Shown here: in pieces, positions 29,427 to 39,669 of the stretch
Numbering within the stretch: the stretch's first letter is position 1
Layout of the letters: each line of letters begins with the position of its first letter
Source: Vibrio cholerae
GTDB lineage: Bacteria > Actinomycetota > Actinomycetes > Actinomycetales > Micrococcaceae
Length of the DNA stretch: 64,000 nt
Assembly (NCBI GenBank): GCA_009728235.1
Contig: WNZI01000013.1
Span: 1-64,000 of the forward strand
Direction of reading: 5' to 3'
Program-made: the position numbers and the translations under genes
Notes under the pieces: generated by a model
Told to the model about the DNA's origin: nothing
Databases searched by the model: none
What the model saw: only the letters and a program-made list of their open reading frames with translations

Positions 29427-30851
29427 ATGTTTAAGAATGCGGACGAGGTCCTCAAGTTCATCGCCGATGAAGACATCAGGTTTGTTGATGTCCGGTTCAC
29501 CGACCTTCCGGGGGTGCAGCAGCACTTCAACGTCCCGGCCAAGTCGGTGGACGCCGATTTCTTCATCCATGGTCAGCTCTTCGACGGGTCCTCGATCCGA
29601 GGCTTCCAGGGCATCGCCGAATCGGACATGCAGCTCATCCCCGACGTGACGACGGCGTTCGTCGATCCATTCCGGGCCGAGAAGACCCTCGCGCTGAACT
29701 TCTCCATCGTCAACCCGCGCACGGGCGACCCCTACCACCGCGACCCCCGCAGCGTCGCCGAGCGTGCCGAGGCGTACCTCTCCTCGACCGGGATCGCGGA
29801 CACGGCCTTCTTCGCACCCGAGGCCGAATTCTTCATCTTCGACAACGTCCAGTACGAATCCTCGCCCCAGGGCAGCTTCTACAAGGTGGACTCGATCGAG
29901 GCGCCCTGGAACTCCGGGCGTGAGGAAGTCGGCGGCAACCTCGGCAACAAGACCCCCTTCAAGGGCGGGTACTTCCCGGTCTCCCCCGTGGACAAGCAGG
30001 CAGACCTCCGCGACGCCATCTGCGTCGAGCTCGACAAGGCGGGCCTCGAGGTCGAGCGCTCGCACCACGAGGTGGGCGGAGCCGGTCAGGCCGAGATCAA
30101 CTACAAGTTCACGACCATGACCCATGCCGCGGACGACCTCCAGAAGTTCAAGTACATCGTGAAGAACGTCTCCAACGCGTGGGGCAAGTCGGCCACCTTC
30201 ATGCCGAAGCCGATCTTCGGCGACAACGGTTCGGGCATGCACTGCCACCAGTCGCTGTGGGCCGGTGGAGAGCCGCTCTTCTACGACGAGCGCGGCTATG
30301 CCGGACTTTCGGACATGGCCCGCTGGTACATCGGCGGGCTCCTGAAGCATGCCTCCGCGGTCCTCGCCTTCACCAACCCGACGGTCAACTCCTACCGCCG
30401 CCTGGTCAAGGGCTTCGAGGCACCGGTCAACATGGTGTACTCGCAGGGCAACCGCTCGGCCGGTATCCGCATCCCGATCACCGGATCCAACCCCAAGGCC
30501 AAGCGCATCGAGTTCCGCGCACCGGATCCGTCGTCGAACCCGTACCTCGCCTTCGCCGCGCAGCTCATGGCAGGTCTGGACGGGATCAAGAACCGCATCG
30601 AGCCGGCCGATCCGATCGATAAGGACCTCTACGAGCTTCCCGCCGAGGAAGCCAAGGGCATCCAGGTCGCTCCGGCTTCACTCGAGGAAGCCCTCCTGGC
30701 GCTCGAGGCGGACAACGAGTTCCTGCAGGCCGGCGACGTGTTCACGCAGGATCTGATCGACACATGGATCGAGTACAAGCGCGAGATGGAGATCAAGCCG
30801 CTCTCGCTGCGCCCGAACCCCTACGAATTCGAGCTCTACTACGGCGTCTAG
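29427..30851 (+). CDS. glnA: Glutamine synthetase type I, adenylylation-regulated
   Basis: Makes glutamine from glutamate, ammonia and ATP. The 474-residue protein has FDGSSIRGF (about 51-59), the ATP-site [16 protein letters not shown] and the glutamate-site NRSAGIRIP. Tyr402 in [11 protein letters not shown] is the site modified by GlnE, whose gene lies 1 kb away on the opposite strand. ATG at 29427 lies 10 bases after GGAG. Upstream is a GlnR-like double box, so both transcriptional and post-translational nitrogen control are expected. Confidence 0.98.
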   Translation: MFKNADEVLKFIADEDIRFVDVRFTDLPGVQQHFNVPAKSVDADFFIHGQLFDGSSIRGFQGIAESDMQLIPDVTTAFVDPFRAEKTLALNFSIVNPRTGDPYHRDPRSVAERAEAYLSSTGIADTAFFAPEAEFFIFDNVQYESSPQGSFYKVDSIEAPWNSGREEVGGNLGNKTPFKGGYFPVSPVDKQADLRDAICVELDKAGLEVERSHHEVGGAGQAEINYKFTTMTHAADDLQKFKYIVKNVSNAWGKSATFMPKPIFGDNGSGMHCHQSLWAGGEPLFYDERGYAGLSDMARWYIGGLLKHASAVLAFTNPTVNSYRRLVKGFEAPVNMVYSQGNRSAGIRIPITGSNPKAKRIEFRAPDPSSNPYLAFAAQLMAGLDGIKNRIEPADPIDKDLYELPAEEAKGIQVAPASLEEALLALEADNEFLQAGDVFTQDLIDTWIEYKREMEIKPLSLRPNPYEFELYYGV

Positions 30852-30916
30852 CTGGACCACGGGCCGCAGGCGGGGATAGTCCGCAGACGGTCCTACGACG
30901 TCACTGGCAGACGAGG

Positions 30917-30949
30917 AGGGGTGTTCCGGATCGACTCCGGGACACCCCT
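30917..30949. terminator. Terminator hairpin after glnA
   Basis: Stem AGGGGTGTTCCGGA with TCCGGGACACCCCT (14 bp with one G-T pair) and loop TCGAC, 65 bases after the glnA stop. The rest of the 310-base gap (30852-31161) shows no gene and should hold the promoter of the HNH nuclease gene. Confidence 0.7.
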
Positions 30950-31161
30950 TCTCGTTCTCGTCTCCGGGACCCCGCACGACTCCATGGGGACACCGGCGCG
31001 CAGGGGGTCCTGATGTCCGCGGACGGATGTGGCGCGATATCGGCAACCCCGGCAATCGGGTGTATTACCCGAAGATTCGCTCAAGATCCCGTTGCGGAGG
31101 AAGGAATCGTGCGAAGCTCGCTTCGGCGTCCATAGGGGCCGCCCATCACCTGGGGACTTCC

Positions 31162-31821
31162 GTGAAAATTCCATCCGCGCTGACCGCTGTCCTGACCGCC
31201 GGCCTCCTGCTCCTCGGCGGCATCGCCGCTCCCGCTGACGCCGGAGCGACCTACGTCACCAACCTCCGCGCCGCAGCACGAGCACTTCCCGTCGCCAACG
31301 AGAACAACGCGGGCTACGATCGCGACCGGTACTTCGGCGGCTGGAAGGACAGCGACAAGGACTGCCAGGACACCCGCGCCGAGGTCCTCGTCGCCGAGAC
31401 CAAAGCCGCACTCTCCTACACGACGACCCGACGCTGCACCGTTTCCACCGGACGCTGGACGACCAGCTTCGACAACAAGGTCCACACCTCGGCGAAGACC
31501 GTGCAGATAGACCACACGGTCCCCGTTGCAGAAGCCTGGGGGTCCGGTGCCAGGAACTGGACCCAGACCCGCCGTGTCGCGTTCTACAACGACATCGGTT
31601 ATGCCGGCACCCTCAACGCCCAGACCACGCTGCTCAACCAGCAGAAGCAGGCCAAGGGCCCCGAGGACTGGATGCCTCCGAGCAACCGCTGTTCGTACGT
31701 CTCCCAGTGGATCACCGTCAAGGCCCGCTGGGGGATGACCGTGGACTCCCGCGAGAAGGCGGCCCTGGTGAAGATCGCCGACTCGTGCCCGGCCGCGCAG
31801 CTCACGATCACCAGGTACTGA
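31162..31821 (+). CDS. Secreted HNH endonuclease (DUF1524-like)
   Basis: A 219-residue protein. The first 27 residues form a signal peptide (basic start, ALTAVLTAGLLLLGGIAAP, then ADA-G cleavage). The nuclease motif is QIDHTVPVAEAWGSGA (about 115-130), followed by LNAQTTLLNQQKQAKGPEDW, as in secreted HNH/DUF1524 nucleases. GTG at 31162 gives the signal peptide. It probably degrades external DNA or RNA for nutrients. It sits between glnA and glnE and may profit from nitrogen or phosphate control, but no box was seen. Confidence 0.88.
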   Translation: MKIPSALTAVLTAGLLLLGGIAAPADAGATYVTNLRAAARALPVANENNAGYDRDRYFGGWKDSDKDCQDTRAEVLVAETKAALSYTTTRRCTVSTGRWTTSFDNKVHTSAKTVQIDHTVPVAEAWGSGARNWTQTRRVAFYNDIGYAGTLNAQTTLLNQQKQAKGPEDWMPPSNRCSYVSQWITVKARWGMTVDSREKAALVKIADSCPAAQLTITRY

Positions 31822-31900
31822 CACGTCGGCGGGCCGTGGACGGCCCCAGCCGTGGCCGCTCTGTCCATAGCCGCCGTCGTCGCAGGAGACCTGCCGAACG

Positions 31901-34900
31901 CTAGTACCCGTAGAAGTGCCGCTCGAAGACGGCTCGGCTCCGGCGGGTCGCCCGCAGGTAGTCCTCCTCGAGGTCGGATCCGCTACCCGGTCCGTAACCG
32001 CACCACCGGGCTACCGCCTCCAGGTCCCGTCGCGGTGACGGCAACAGGTCGGAGGATCGCCCGGTCCAGATGACGTTGGCCGCCCTGATCCGGGTAGCGA
32101 GGCTCCAGCTCTCACGCAGCGTCGTGACGTCCTCCTCCGCCAGGAGCCCTTCCGACCCCAGAACCTCCAGCGCGGCCAGCGTGGACTGCACCCGCAGTCC
32201 CGGGACGGCGTGGGCGTGCTGGAGCTGGAGCAGCTGCACGAGCCATTCGACGTCGCTGAGAGCGCCCCGTCCGAGCTTGAGGTGCCTCGAAGGGTCAGCG
32301 CCGCGTGGGAGTCTCTCCGCTTCCACGCGTGCCTTGATCCGGCGGATCTCCCGGACGTCGGCCTCGCCGAGTTCCTGCGGGTACCGCACCGGGTCGATGA
32401 GCGCGATGAAGTCGGCCGCCAGTCCGTCGTCCCCGGCGAGCGGCCTGGCCCGCAGGAGGGCCTGCGCCTCCCAGACGAGGGACCAGCGCCGGTAGTACTC
32501 CCTGTAGGAATCGATGGACCGCACCATGGCGCCCTGCTTGCCCTCGGGACGCAGGGCGACATCGATCTCGAGGACGCGTTCGGCGAGGACCGGCGGTTTG
32601 CACGGCTGGGTCAGCAGGGCAGCAAGGCGACCCACGATCCTCTCCGCCTGTTTCTGCGCGGCGGGTTCATCGACCCCCGGGAGCGGTCGGTGGACGTAGA
32701 TCACGTCCGCGTCCGAACCGTAGGTGATCTCCCGACCTCCCTGGCGACCCATGGCCATGACGACGACGTCGGTCAGCTGCTCCTCCCCGTCGAACACCTG
32801 CTTCTCGGCGACGTGCAGGGCACCCAGGATCGCCGCCCGGTCCGCATCGGCGAGGGCCTGGCCCACATCGGCCTGCGACAGGAGGTTCGAACTGTCGGCG
32901 ATCGCTATCCGCAGGAGCTCACGGCGGCGGATGAGGCGGATCAGTCGGATCGCCTCACCGGGCTGGGGGTGCCGCGACATCTTCGACTGGATCTCCTGCC
33001 ACTGCGCGTCGAAACTGTCGGGGACGAGCGCGGAGTCCGACCCGAGCCACTGCGTCGACTCCGGTGAGACCTCGAGCAGGTCGGTGATGAACCGGCTGCT
33101 CGAGAGGACGACACAGAGCCGCTCGGCCGCGGCGTTGGAGTCGCGCAGCATGCCGAGGTACCAGTGGCTCTCGCCGAGCGACTCGCTGAGGCGGCGGAAA
33201 CCGAGCAGCCCTGCGTCGGGATCGACACCGTCGGCGAACCAGGCCAGGAGGATGGGCAGCAACTGCCGCTGGAGCATCGCCCGACGCCGCAGGCCACCCG
33301 TGAGGGCCTCGATGTGCCGCATGGCCCCGCGCGGATCCTGGTATCCGAGCGCCGCGAGGCGGGCCTGAGCGGCTTCGGCCGTCAGCTGGACGTCCTCGGG
33401 CTGAAGTGTCGCGGCGTTGTTGAGCAGCGGCCGGTAGAAGATCGATTCGTGGAGGCGCTTGACCAGTCGCCGCGTCCGCTGCCACTTCTCGTGCAGGCTC
33501 TGGGCGCTCGGCCGGATCGTGACCATGCATCCCTCCGAGGACCGGGCGAGGGCGCGGAGGGACGTCTCGTCGTCGGGCATGAGGTGGGTCCGCCGCATCT
33601 GCATGAGCTGGATGCGGTGCTCGAGGACGCGCAGGTAGCGGTAGGCGTCGTCGAGATCGAGGGCATCGGATCGTCCGATGTAACCGGCCGCACTCAGCGC
33701 CTCGATCGCCGTCACGGTGTCCCTGACCCTGAGTGATTCGTCGAGCCGGCCGTGGACGAGTTGCAGCAGCTGCACGGTGAACTCGACGTCGCGCAACCCC
33801 CCGGGCCCGAGTTTGAGCTGCCGCGCCTCCTCGTCCCGGGGAATGTTGTCGGTCACCCGACGGCGCATGGCACGGACAGCCTCGACGAACCCCTCGCGCT
33901 GCGACGACGCCCAGACGAAGGGAGCGATGGCCTCCTCGTATCGGCGCCCGAGGTCGGGGTCCCCTGCCGCGGCGCGTGCCTTGAGCAGTGCCTGGAACTC
34001 CCAGGTCTTCGCCCACCGCTCGTAGTAGGACACGTGGGACTGCAGTGTTCGCACGAGCTGCCCGTCCTTGCCCTCGGGCCGCAGGTTCGCGTCGACCTCC
34101 CAGAGCGCGGGCTCGGTCCCGGGGGAATACACGCCCCGGGCCATGCCGGAGGCGAGCCCCGTGCCGATCCTCGTGAGCGTGCTGTCGTCGAGGTCGTCCC
34201 CCTCGACCACGTAGACGACGTCCACGTCGGAGATGTAGTTGAGCTCGCGCGCGCCGCACTTGCCCATCGCGATGACCGCGAGTTTCACCCGTGCCACGAC
34301 GTCGGGACCGTACACCTCGCCCAGCTCGGCGCGCGCGACGGCGAGGGACGCTTCCAGCGCGGCGCCCGCGAGGTCGGCGAGCTCGCGCGCGACGACAGGC
34401 AGGTAGTCCACGGGTGCGCAGTGCCCGAGATCCCGCACCGCGAGATCCGTCACATGGCGCCGGTAGGCGACGCGCAACGCGCGGTGGGATTCCGTCCCGG
34501 TGAGGCTCGCGATGGGGTTGTCCTGTGCCGGATCGGCTCCGACGGACCGCAGCAGGGCCGCCCGCGCGTCCTCCGGAGTCACGACGGGGAGCGTCGGAGG
34601 ACCGGGGTGGACGACGTCGAGGTGGCCCGGGTGGCGCATCAGGAACTCTCCCAGGGCCTCGGAGGCTCCGAGCAGGCGGAACAGCGCGCCCCTGCGGGCC
34701 TCGTCGGAGAACGTCGCCGACACGGCCTCCCGGTCGACCGCCAACAGCCTCACGAAGGACTGGAGAGCGAGATCCGGGTTCCCTGCCGCGGCGAGCCCGG
34801 CGAAGAGGTCGTCGTCGTTCAGGCCGCGCAGTTCAGGAGCATCCAGGAAGCGCCGGCTCTTCTCGAGGTCCGTGAAGCCGTAACTGATCAGCTTTCGGTT

Positions 34901-34909
34901 GAGGCTCAT
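31901..34909 (-). CDS. glnE: Glutamine synthetase adenylyltransferase/deadenylylase
   Basis: Bifunctional enzyme that adds AMP to, or removes it from, glutamine synthetase. The 1002-residue protein has two nucleotidyltransferase halves with metal-binding motifs ISDVDVVYVVEG (about residue 225) and GSDADVIYVHRP (about 729), each followed by a helical domain. Full length for the family. It lies 40 bases downstream of glnA2 and forms an operon with it. Its target is Tyr402 of the nearby GlnA; GlnA2 lacks an equivalent tyrosine. Confidence 0.97.
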   Translation of the reverse strand: MSLNRKLISYGFTDLEKSRRFLDAPELRGLNDDDLFAGLAAAGNPDLALQSFVRLLAVDREAVSATFSDEARRGALFRLLGASEALGEFLMRHPGHLDVVHPGPPTLPVVTPEDARAALLRSVGADPAQDNPIASLTGTESHRALRVAYRRHVTDLAVRDLGHCAPVDYLPVVARELADLAGAALEASLAVARAELGEVYGPDVVARVKLAVIAMGKCGARELNYISDVDVVYVVEGDDLDDSTLTRIGTGLASGMARGVYSPGTEPALWEVDANLRPEGKDGQLVRTLQSHVSYYERWAKTWEFQALLKARAAAGDPDLGRRYEEAIAPFVWASSQREGFVEAVRAMRRRVTDNIPRDEEARQLKLGPGGLRDVEFTVQLLQLVHGRLDESLRVRDTVTAIEALSAAGYIGRSDALDLDDAYRYLRVLEHRIQLMQMRRTHLMPDDETSLRALARSSEGCMVTIRPSAQSLHEKWQRTRRLVKRLHESIFYRPLLNNAATLQPEDVQLTAEAAQARLAALGYQDPRGAMRHIEALTGGLRRRAMLQRQLLPILLAWFADGVDPDAGLLGFRRLSESLGESHWYLGMLRDSNAAAERLCVVLSSSRFITDLLEVSPESTQWLGSDSALVPDSFDAQWQEIQSKMSRHPQPGEAIRLIRLIRRRELLRIAIADSSNLLSQADVGQALADADRAAILGALHVAEKQVFDGEEQLTDVVVMAMGRQGGREITYGSDADVIYVHRPLPGVDEPAAQKQAERIVGRLAALLTQPCKPPVLAERVLEIDVALRPEGKQGAMVRSIDSYREYYRRWSLVWEAQALLRARPLAGDDGLAADFIALIDPVRYPQELGEADVREIRRIKARVEAERLPRGADPSRHLKLGRGALSDVEWLVQLLQLQHAHAVPGLRVQSTLAALEVLGSEGLLAEEDVTTLRESWSLATRIRAANVIWTGRSSDLLPSPRRDLEAVARWCGYGPGSGSDLEEDYLRATRRSRAVFERHFYGY

Positions 34910-34949
34910 CCCCCAACACTAGCGATCAGGCGGGAAGCGGCGGCCGGTC

Positions 34950-36290
34950 CTACAGGATGTTGAGATTCCGGCGCAGTTCGTACGGGGTCACCTGGATCCG
35001 GTAGTCGTGCCACTCGGCACGCTTGTTCCGCAGGAAGTTCTCGAAGACCTGCTCCCCGAGAATGTCCGCGACGAGCTCCGAATCCTCCATCACACGGATG
35101 GCGTCGTGGAGGCTCGCGGGCAGCGGGTCGTGGCCCATCGCCCGGCGTTCGGCGGCGGTCAGGCTCCAGACGTCGTCCTCGGCTGCAGCCGGCAGCTCAT
35201 AGCCTTCCTCGATGCCCTTCAGCCCTGCTCCCAGCAGCACGGAGTAGGCGAGGTAGGGATTGCTCGCGGAATCGATGCCCCGGTACTCGATGCGCGCCGA
35301 CTGGCCCTTGTTCGGCTTGTACAGCGGCACCCGGACGAGCGCGGAACGGTTGTTGTGGCCCCAGGACAGGTAACTCGGAGCCTCTCCGCCACCCCAGAGC
35401 CGTTTGAACGAGTTGACGAACTGGTTGGTCACGGCCGTGAACTCCGGAGCATGCCGCAGGATGCCCGCGATGAAGTGGCGCGCCGTCTGGGACAGCTGGA
35501 ACTCCGCGCCGGCCTCGTAGAAGGCGTTGGTATCACCTTCGAAGAGGGAGAAGTGGGTGTGCATCCCGGAACCCGGGTGCTCCGAGAAGGGCTTCGGCAT
35601 GAAGGTCGCGTAGCTGCCGGAGGTCAGGGCGACCTCCTTGATGATCGTCCGGAACGTCATGATGTTGTCCGCGGTCTGCAGCGCGTCGGCGTACCGCAGG
35701 TCGATCTCGTTCTGGCCGGGGCCGGCCTCGTGGTGGCTGAACTCCACGGAGATGCCCACGGATTCGAGCATCGCGACGGCGGTGCGCCGGAAATCCTGGG
35801 CCACTCCCCCAGGGACATGGTCGAAGTAGCCGGCCTGGTCGACGGGAACGGGCTGGCCGTCCAGCCCGAGCTCGGCCGACTTCAGCAGGTAGAACTCGAT
35901 CTCGGGGTGGGTGTAGCAGGTGAAGCCCATGTCCGCGGCCTTGGCCAGCGTCTTCTTGAGGACACCGCGCGGGTCCGCGGTGGAGGGCTGGCCGTCCGGC
36001 GTCAGGATGTCGCAGAACATGCGGGAGGTCTGTTCCTTGTCACCGCGCCAGGGCAGGATCTGGAAGGTCGACGGATCAGGCTGCGCGAGCATGTCGGATT
36101 CGTACACGCGGGCAAGGCCCTCGATCGAGGAACCGTCGAAGCCGAGGCCCTCCTCGAAGGCACCCTCCACCTCGGCGGGCGCCAGGGCGACGGACTTCAG
36201 GGAGCCGACGACGTCGGTGAACCAGAGGCGCACGTACCGTACGTCGCGCTCCTCGATGGTTCGCAGTACGAACTCCTGCTGCCGGTTCAT
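34950..36290 (-). CDS. glnA2: Glutamine synthetase type I, second copy (GlnA2)
   Basis: A 446-residue glutamine synthetase (GFDGSSIEGLARVYESDM; MPKPFSEHPGSGMHTHFSLF; NNRSALVRVP). At the adenylylation position it has Trp375 (DDVWSLTAAERR) in place of the Tyr found in GlnA, so GlnE should not regulate it. This matches the GlnA2 class of actinobacteria, shorter than GlnA. It is the first gene of the glnA2-glnE operon and diverges from panB. Confidence 0.95.
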   Translation of the reverse strand: MNRQQEFVLRTIEERDVRYVRLWFTDVVGSLKSVALAPAEVEGAFEEGLGFDGSSIEGLARVYESDMLAQPDPSTFQILPWRGDKEQTSRMFCDILTPDGQPSTADPRGVLKKTLAKAADMGFTCYTHPEIEFYLLKSAELGLDGQPVPVDQAGYFDHVPGGVAQDFRRTAVAMLESVGISVEFSHHEAGPGQNEIDLRYADALQTADNIMTFRTIIKEVALTSGSYATFMPKPFSEHPGSGMHTHFSLFEGDTNAFYEAGAEFQLSQTARHFIAGILRHAPEFTAVTNQFVNSFKRLWGGGEAPSYLSWGHNNRSALVRVPLYKPNKGQSARIEYRGIDSASNPYLAYSVLLGAGLKGIEEGYELPAAAEDDVWSLTAAERRAMGHDPLPASLHDAIRVMEDSELVADILGEQVFENFLRNKRAEWHDYRIQVTPYELRRNLNIL

Positions 36291-36583
36291 GACAACCTCA
36301 TTCCTTGATCGTTGCCCCGGGCCGACCCGTCAGGGTGGGGGGTCGTTCACGCCCGACGTCGTACGCGGAGCGCGGGAGCGCCTCCGGGATGTCCGCGGAC
36401 CAGCGGACACACGCCTGCCGTCAACACTCTACTGACCCGGACCCGCGGATCGGGGTTTGCGGGTCCAGTCTCGCGTGCCGAGGTTAACAGCTCGTTACGC
36501 CCGGGCCGCACCGGGGGCGGGCGGCAGAGCGCGCACCCTCCGGCGGGAGGGGACCGCAGAGCCGGGTCCGATAGTCTCGTGGC

Positions 36584-37474
36584 ATGACTTCCGCTGAACT
36601 GCCCGCGCCCTACGGAGAAGGAGTTCCCGGGACGCCGGCCGCTCGAACGGGCGTCGCGAGCGACGCGAAACCGGCCGGCAGGATCCGCATCCACCATCTG
36701 CAGCAGGCCAAGGACCGGGGAACGCGCTTCGCGATGCTGACCGCCTACGACCAGTACGCGGCGCAGGTGTTCGACGGAGCCGGTATCGAGGTGCTCCTCG
36801 TGGGGGACTCCGCCGCCAACAACGTGCTCGGCCACACGACCACCCTGCCGATCACCCTCGACGAGATGATCCTGTTCAGTCGCGCTGTCACCAGGGCCAC
36901 CACACGGGCCCTCGTGGTGGCCGACCTCCCCTTCGGCAGCTACGAGGTCTCACCCCAGCAGGCGGTCGAGTCGTCCGTGCGGCTCCTCAAGGAGGGCCAG
37001 GTCCACGCGGTGAAGATGGAGGGCGGGGCTGAGTACGCCGACACCGTCCGGGCCCTCGTTCGCGCCGGCATCCCGGTCATGGCGCATATCGGGTTCACCC
37101 CGCAGAGCGAGCACGCCCTCGGCGGATACCGCGTGCAGGGCCGCGGGGAGGCGTCGCGTGGCACCGTCGAGGATGCCGTCGCGCTCGCGGATGCCGGCGC
37201 GTTCTGCATCCTGATGGAGATGGTGCCGTCCGGGACGGCGGAGGCGGTCGACGCCGCCGTCCCGGTGCCGACCGTGGGAATCGGCGCCGGCCCCGGCACG
37301 ACAGGACAGGTGCTGGTCTGGCAGGACATGGCCGGTCTGCGCGGCGGACGTCAGGCACGGTTCGTCAAGCAGTACGCCGATCTCCGATCGGTCCTGGCGG
37401 ACGCCGCCACGGCCTACGCCGACGACGTCAGGGCGGGCACGTTCCCCGGACCGGACCACTCGTTCCAGGAGTGA
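36584..37474 (+). CDS. panB: 3-methyl-2-oxobutanoate hydroxymethyltransferase
   Basis: First committed step of pantothenate synthesis. The 296-residue protein has a 30-residue N-terminal extension, then MLTAYDQYAAQVFDGAGIEV, LLVGDSAANNVLGH (metal-binding Asp), VKMEGG and the GIGAGPGTTGQVLVWQDM region. An alternative later start cannot be excluded. No panC is adjacent. Confidence 0.96.
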   Translation: MTSAELPAPYGEGVPGTPAARTGVASDAKPAGRIRIHHLQQAKDRGTRFAMLTAYDQYAAQVFDGAGIEVLLVGDSAANNVLGHTTTLPITLDEMILFSRAVTRATTRALVVADLPFGSYEVSPQQAVESSVRLLKEGQVHAVKMEGGAEYADTVRALVRAGIPVMAHIGFTPQSEHALGGYRVQGRGEASRGTVEDAVALADAGAFCILMEMVPSGTAEAVDAAVPVPTVGIGAGPGTTGQVLVWQDMAGLRGGRQARFVKQYADLRSVLADAATAYADDVRAGTFPGPDHSFQE

Positions 37475-37492
37475 GCCGCAGGACCGTCCGAC

Positions 37493-37654
37493 CTAGTCGT
37501 CGTCCTTGTCCCACGCCTCATTGCGCTGTTTGACCTTCTCCAGGGCCTTCGCAGCCTCCGCACGCGTGGCGTACGGCCCGATCAGCTGGGACCAGTCGGA
37601 CTGCCGGTCCTCCTCGATCTCGTGCGTGCGCACATTGAACCAGTACTCCGTCAT
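37493..37654 (-). CDS. Small SPOR-like protein (53 residues)
   Basis: A short gene with a strong GAGGAGG before ATG 37654. The product starts [20 protein letters not shown] and continues with [20 protein letters not shown], which resembles a truncated SPOR motif, then a charged tail ending DKDDD. No signal peptide. Similar small proteins lie next to map in related actinobacteria. Function unknown. Confidence 0.75.
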   Translation of the reverse strand: MTEYWFNVRTHEIEEDRQSDWSQLIGPYATRAEAAKALEKVKQRNEAWDKDDD

Positions 37655-37752
37655 GGCGACCTCCTCGATCCAGGGCGCCGGTCATGTCACCTGCCGATCG
37701 GGCATGGGCTGCTTTTCAGCCTCGGACCCGCGCCCGCTATAGGATCAAGGGT

Positions 37753-38630
37753 ATGCCCCAGCCTTCCGCCACCGCTCCCCGCGGGACCCTGACACCCGGC
37801 ACGATCTCGCCCCAGCGCCCGGTCCCCCCGGGCATCACGCGGCCGGAGTACGTCGGCAGGAAGGCTCCGACGCCCTTCACGGGGTCGGAGGTCAAGACGC
37901 CCGAGACCATCGAGAGGATCCGGGTCGCCAGCAGGATCGCGGCCCAGGCGATCGTCGAGGTCGGCAACCATGCCGAGCCCGGCGTCACCACCGACTTCCT
38001 CGACCGGATCGGGCACGAGTTCCTGCTCGACCACGGCGCGTACCCCTCCACCCTCGGCTATCGGGGCTTCCCGAAGTCGCTGTGCTCGTCGCTGAACGAG
38101 GTGATCTGCCATGGCATCCCCGACTCGACGGAACTCCAGGACGGCGACATCCTGAACATCGACATCACCGCCTACAAGGACGGTGTCCACGGCGACACGA
38201 ACTACACCTTCTGCGTCGGGGAGGTCGACGAGGAGTCGCGACTCCTCGTCGAGCGCACCGAGGAGTCACTGAACCGGGCCATTCGCGCTGTCGCACCCGG
38301 ACGCGAGATCAACGTCATAGGACGCACCATCGAGTCCTACGCGAAGCGCTTCGGTTATGGTGTTGTGCGTGACTTCACCGGGCACGGCGTCGGAGAAGCA
38401 TTCCATACGGGCCTGATCATCCCGCACTACGACGCGCCCCCGCCTACAACCGGGTCATCGAACCCGGCATGGTCTTCACCATCGAACCGATGCTGACGCT
38501 CGGGACCATCGACTGGACCATGTGGGCGGACGACTGGACCGTCGTCACGAAGGACCGGAAGAGGACGGCGCAGTTTGAGCACACACTCGTTGTCACCGAC
38601 CGCGGCGCGGAGATCCTGACCCTGCCCTGA
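37753..38630 (+). CDS. map: Type I methionine aminopeptidase, frameshifted in this sequence
   Basis: Removes initiator methionine from new proteins. From ATG 37753 the N-terminal extension ([15 protein letters not shown]) is typical of actinobacterial MetAP. Metal ligands are visible: [16 protein letters not shown] (two Asp), [10 protein letters not shown] (His), MVFTIEPM (Glu) and QFEHTLVV (Glu). The frame breaks at about 38442: HYDAPP continues as [12 protein letters not shown] only if one G is restored, giving 292 residues. The enzyme is normally essential, so a sequence error is the likely cause. Confidence 0.94.
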
Positions 38631-38713
38631 GGCAACCGCCGCGGACCCATGCCCGCACTGCACCACCCCATCCCGGCTCGCGCCGGCCCACGCCCCATCG
38701 TCAACGGAGAATC

Positions 38714-39523
38714 ATGGCCAAGGACACCGACAAGAAAACGAAGAAGCTCCCCACAACAGTCATCGGCGTCGACATCGGCGGGACCGGCATCAAGGGCGGC
38801 ATCGTCAACCTCGACAAGGGCGTCATCGTGGGCGAGCGCTACCGCATACCGACGCCGAAGCCCTCCACTCCCGAGGCGGTCGCCGAGGTCGTCGCGCAGA
38901 TCGTGGCGGAGCTCTCGTCGCGGCCCGAGGGTCCCGCTCCGGACGTCCCGGTCGGGGTGACGTTCCCCGCCATCATCCAGCACGGGGTGGCCCGCTCGGC
39001 CGCGAACGTCGACAAGAGCTGGGTCAACACCGACGTCGATGCGCTGTTCACGCAGGTGCTCGGCCGGGACGTGCACGTCATCAACGACGCCGACGCGGCC
39101 GGACTCGCAGAGGTCCGCTACGGCGCCGGCAAGGGCATCATGGGCACGGTGCTGGTGATCACCCTCGGAACCGGGATCGGCTCGGCGTTCATCTTCGACG
39201 GTAAGCTCGTTCCCAATGCCGAGCTCGGCCACCTGGAGATCGACGGGCACGACGCCGAGACCAGGGCCTCGGCCGTGGCGCGCGAACGGGACGGCATCGA
39301 CTGGGACGAATACGCCGTCCGCCTCCAGCGGTACTTCTCCCACGTCGAGTTCCTCTTCTCCCCCGAACTGTTCATCGTCGGAGGCGGGATCTCCAAGAGG
39401 AGCAGCGAGTACCTGCCCTCGCTTCAGCTGCGCACCCCGATCATCCCGGCGCAGCTGAAGAACCATGCGGGCATCGTGGGTGGAGCACTGCAGGCGGCGC
39501 TCCTGTTCAGCCGCAAGGCCTGA
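38714..39523 (+). CDS. ppgK: Polyphosphate glucokinase (ROK family)
   Basis: A 269-residue ROK kinase that phosphorylates glucose with polyphosphate, ATP or both. IGVDIGGTGIKGGIV (about 17-31) is the phosphate loop; NDADAAGLAEVRYG and ELGHLEIDGHDAETRASAV match the actinobacterial polyphosphate glucokinases and the Arthrobacter glucomannokinase. It ends at a strong terminator. Confidence 0.93.
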   Translation: MAKDTDKKTKKLPTTVIGVDIGGTGIKGGIVNLDKGVIVGERYRIPTPKPSTPEAVAEVVAQIVAELSSRPEGPAPDVPVGVTFPAIIQHGVARSAANVDKSWVNTDVDALFTQVLGRDVHVINDADAAGLAEVRYGAGKGIMGTVLVITLGTGIGSAFIFDGKLVPNAELGHLEIDGHDAETRASAVARERDGIDWDEYAVRLQRYFSHVEFLFSPELFIVGGGISKRSSEYLPSLQLRTPIIPAQLKNHAGIVGGALQAALLFSRKA

Positions 39524-39537
39524 ACCGCACCTCGGAA

Positions 39538-39578
39538 CGCAGAAGCCCGGTACGGGTCCTCCGTACCGGGCTTCTGCG
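39538..39578. terminator. Terminator between ppgK and nrdR
   Basis: Perfect 18-bp stem (39538-39555 with 39561-39578), core AGAAGCCCGGTACGG, loop GTCCT. It serves convergent transcription. Confidence 0.85.
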
Positions 39579-39669
39579 TTGTCCACGGGCCCGCGCGTAC
39601 ATCGGAGCCGGACTGGTACCGGTGGTGGCGTCGGCTTCCCCTCCGCTGCCACCACCGGGGTCTGGGGGT

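Noticed and set aside
36480-36500. GTAAC-N6-TTAAC on the minus strand upstream of glnA2 as a GlnR site
   Set aside because: Only one half site is good, the second has two mismatches, and no further half sites follow at 11-base steps. It lies about 190 bases from the start codon in a 293-base gap (36291-36583) where nothing else was found.
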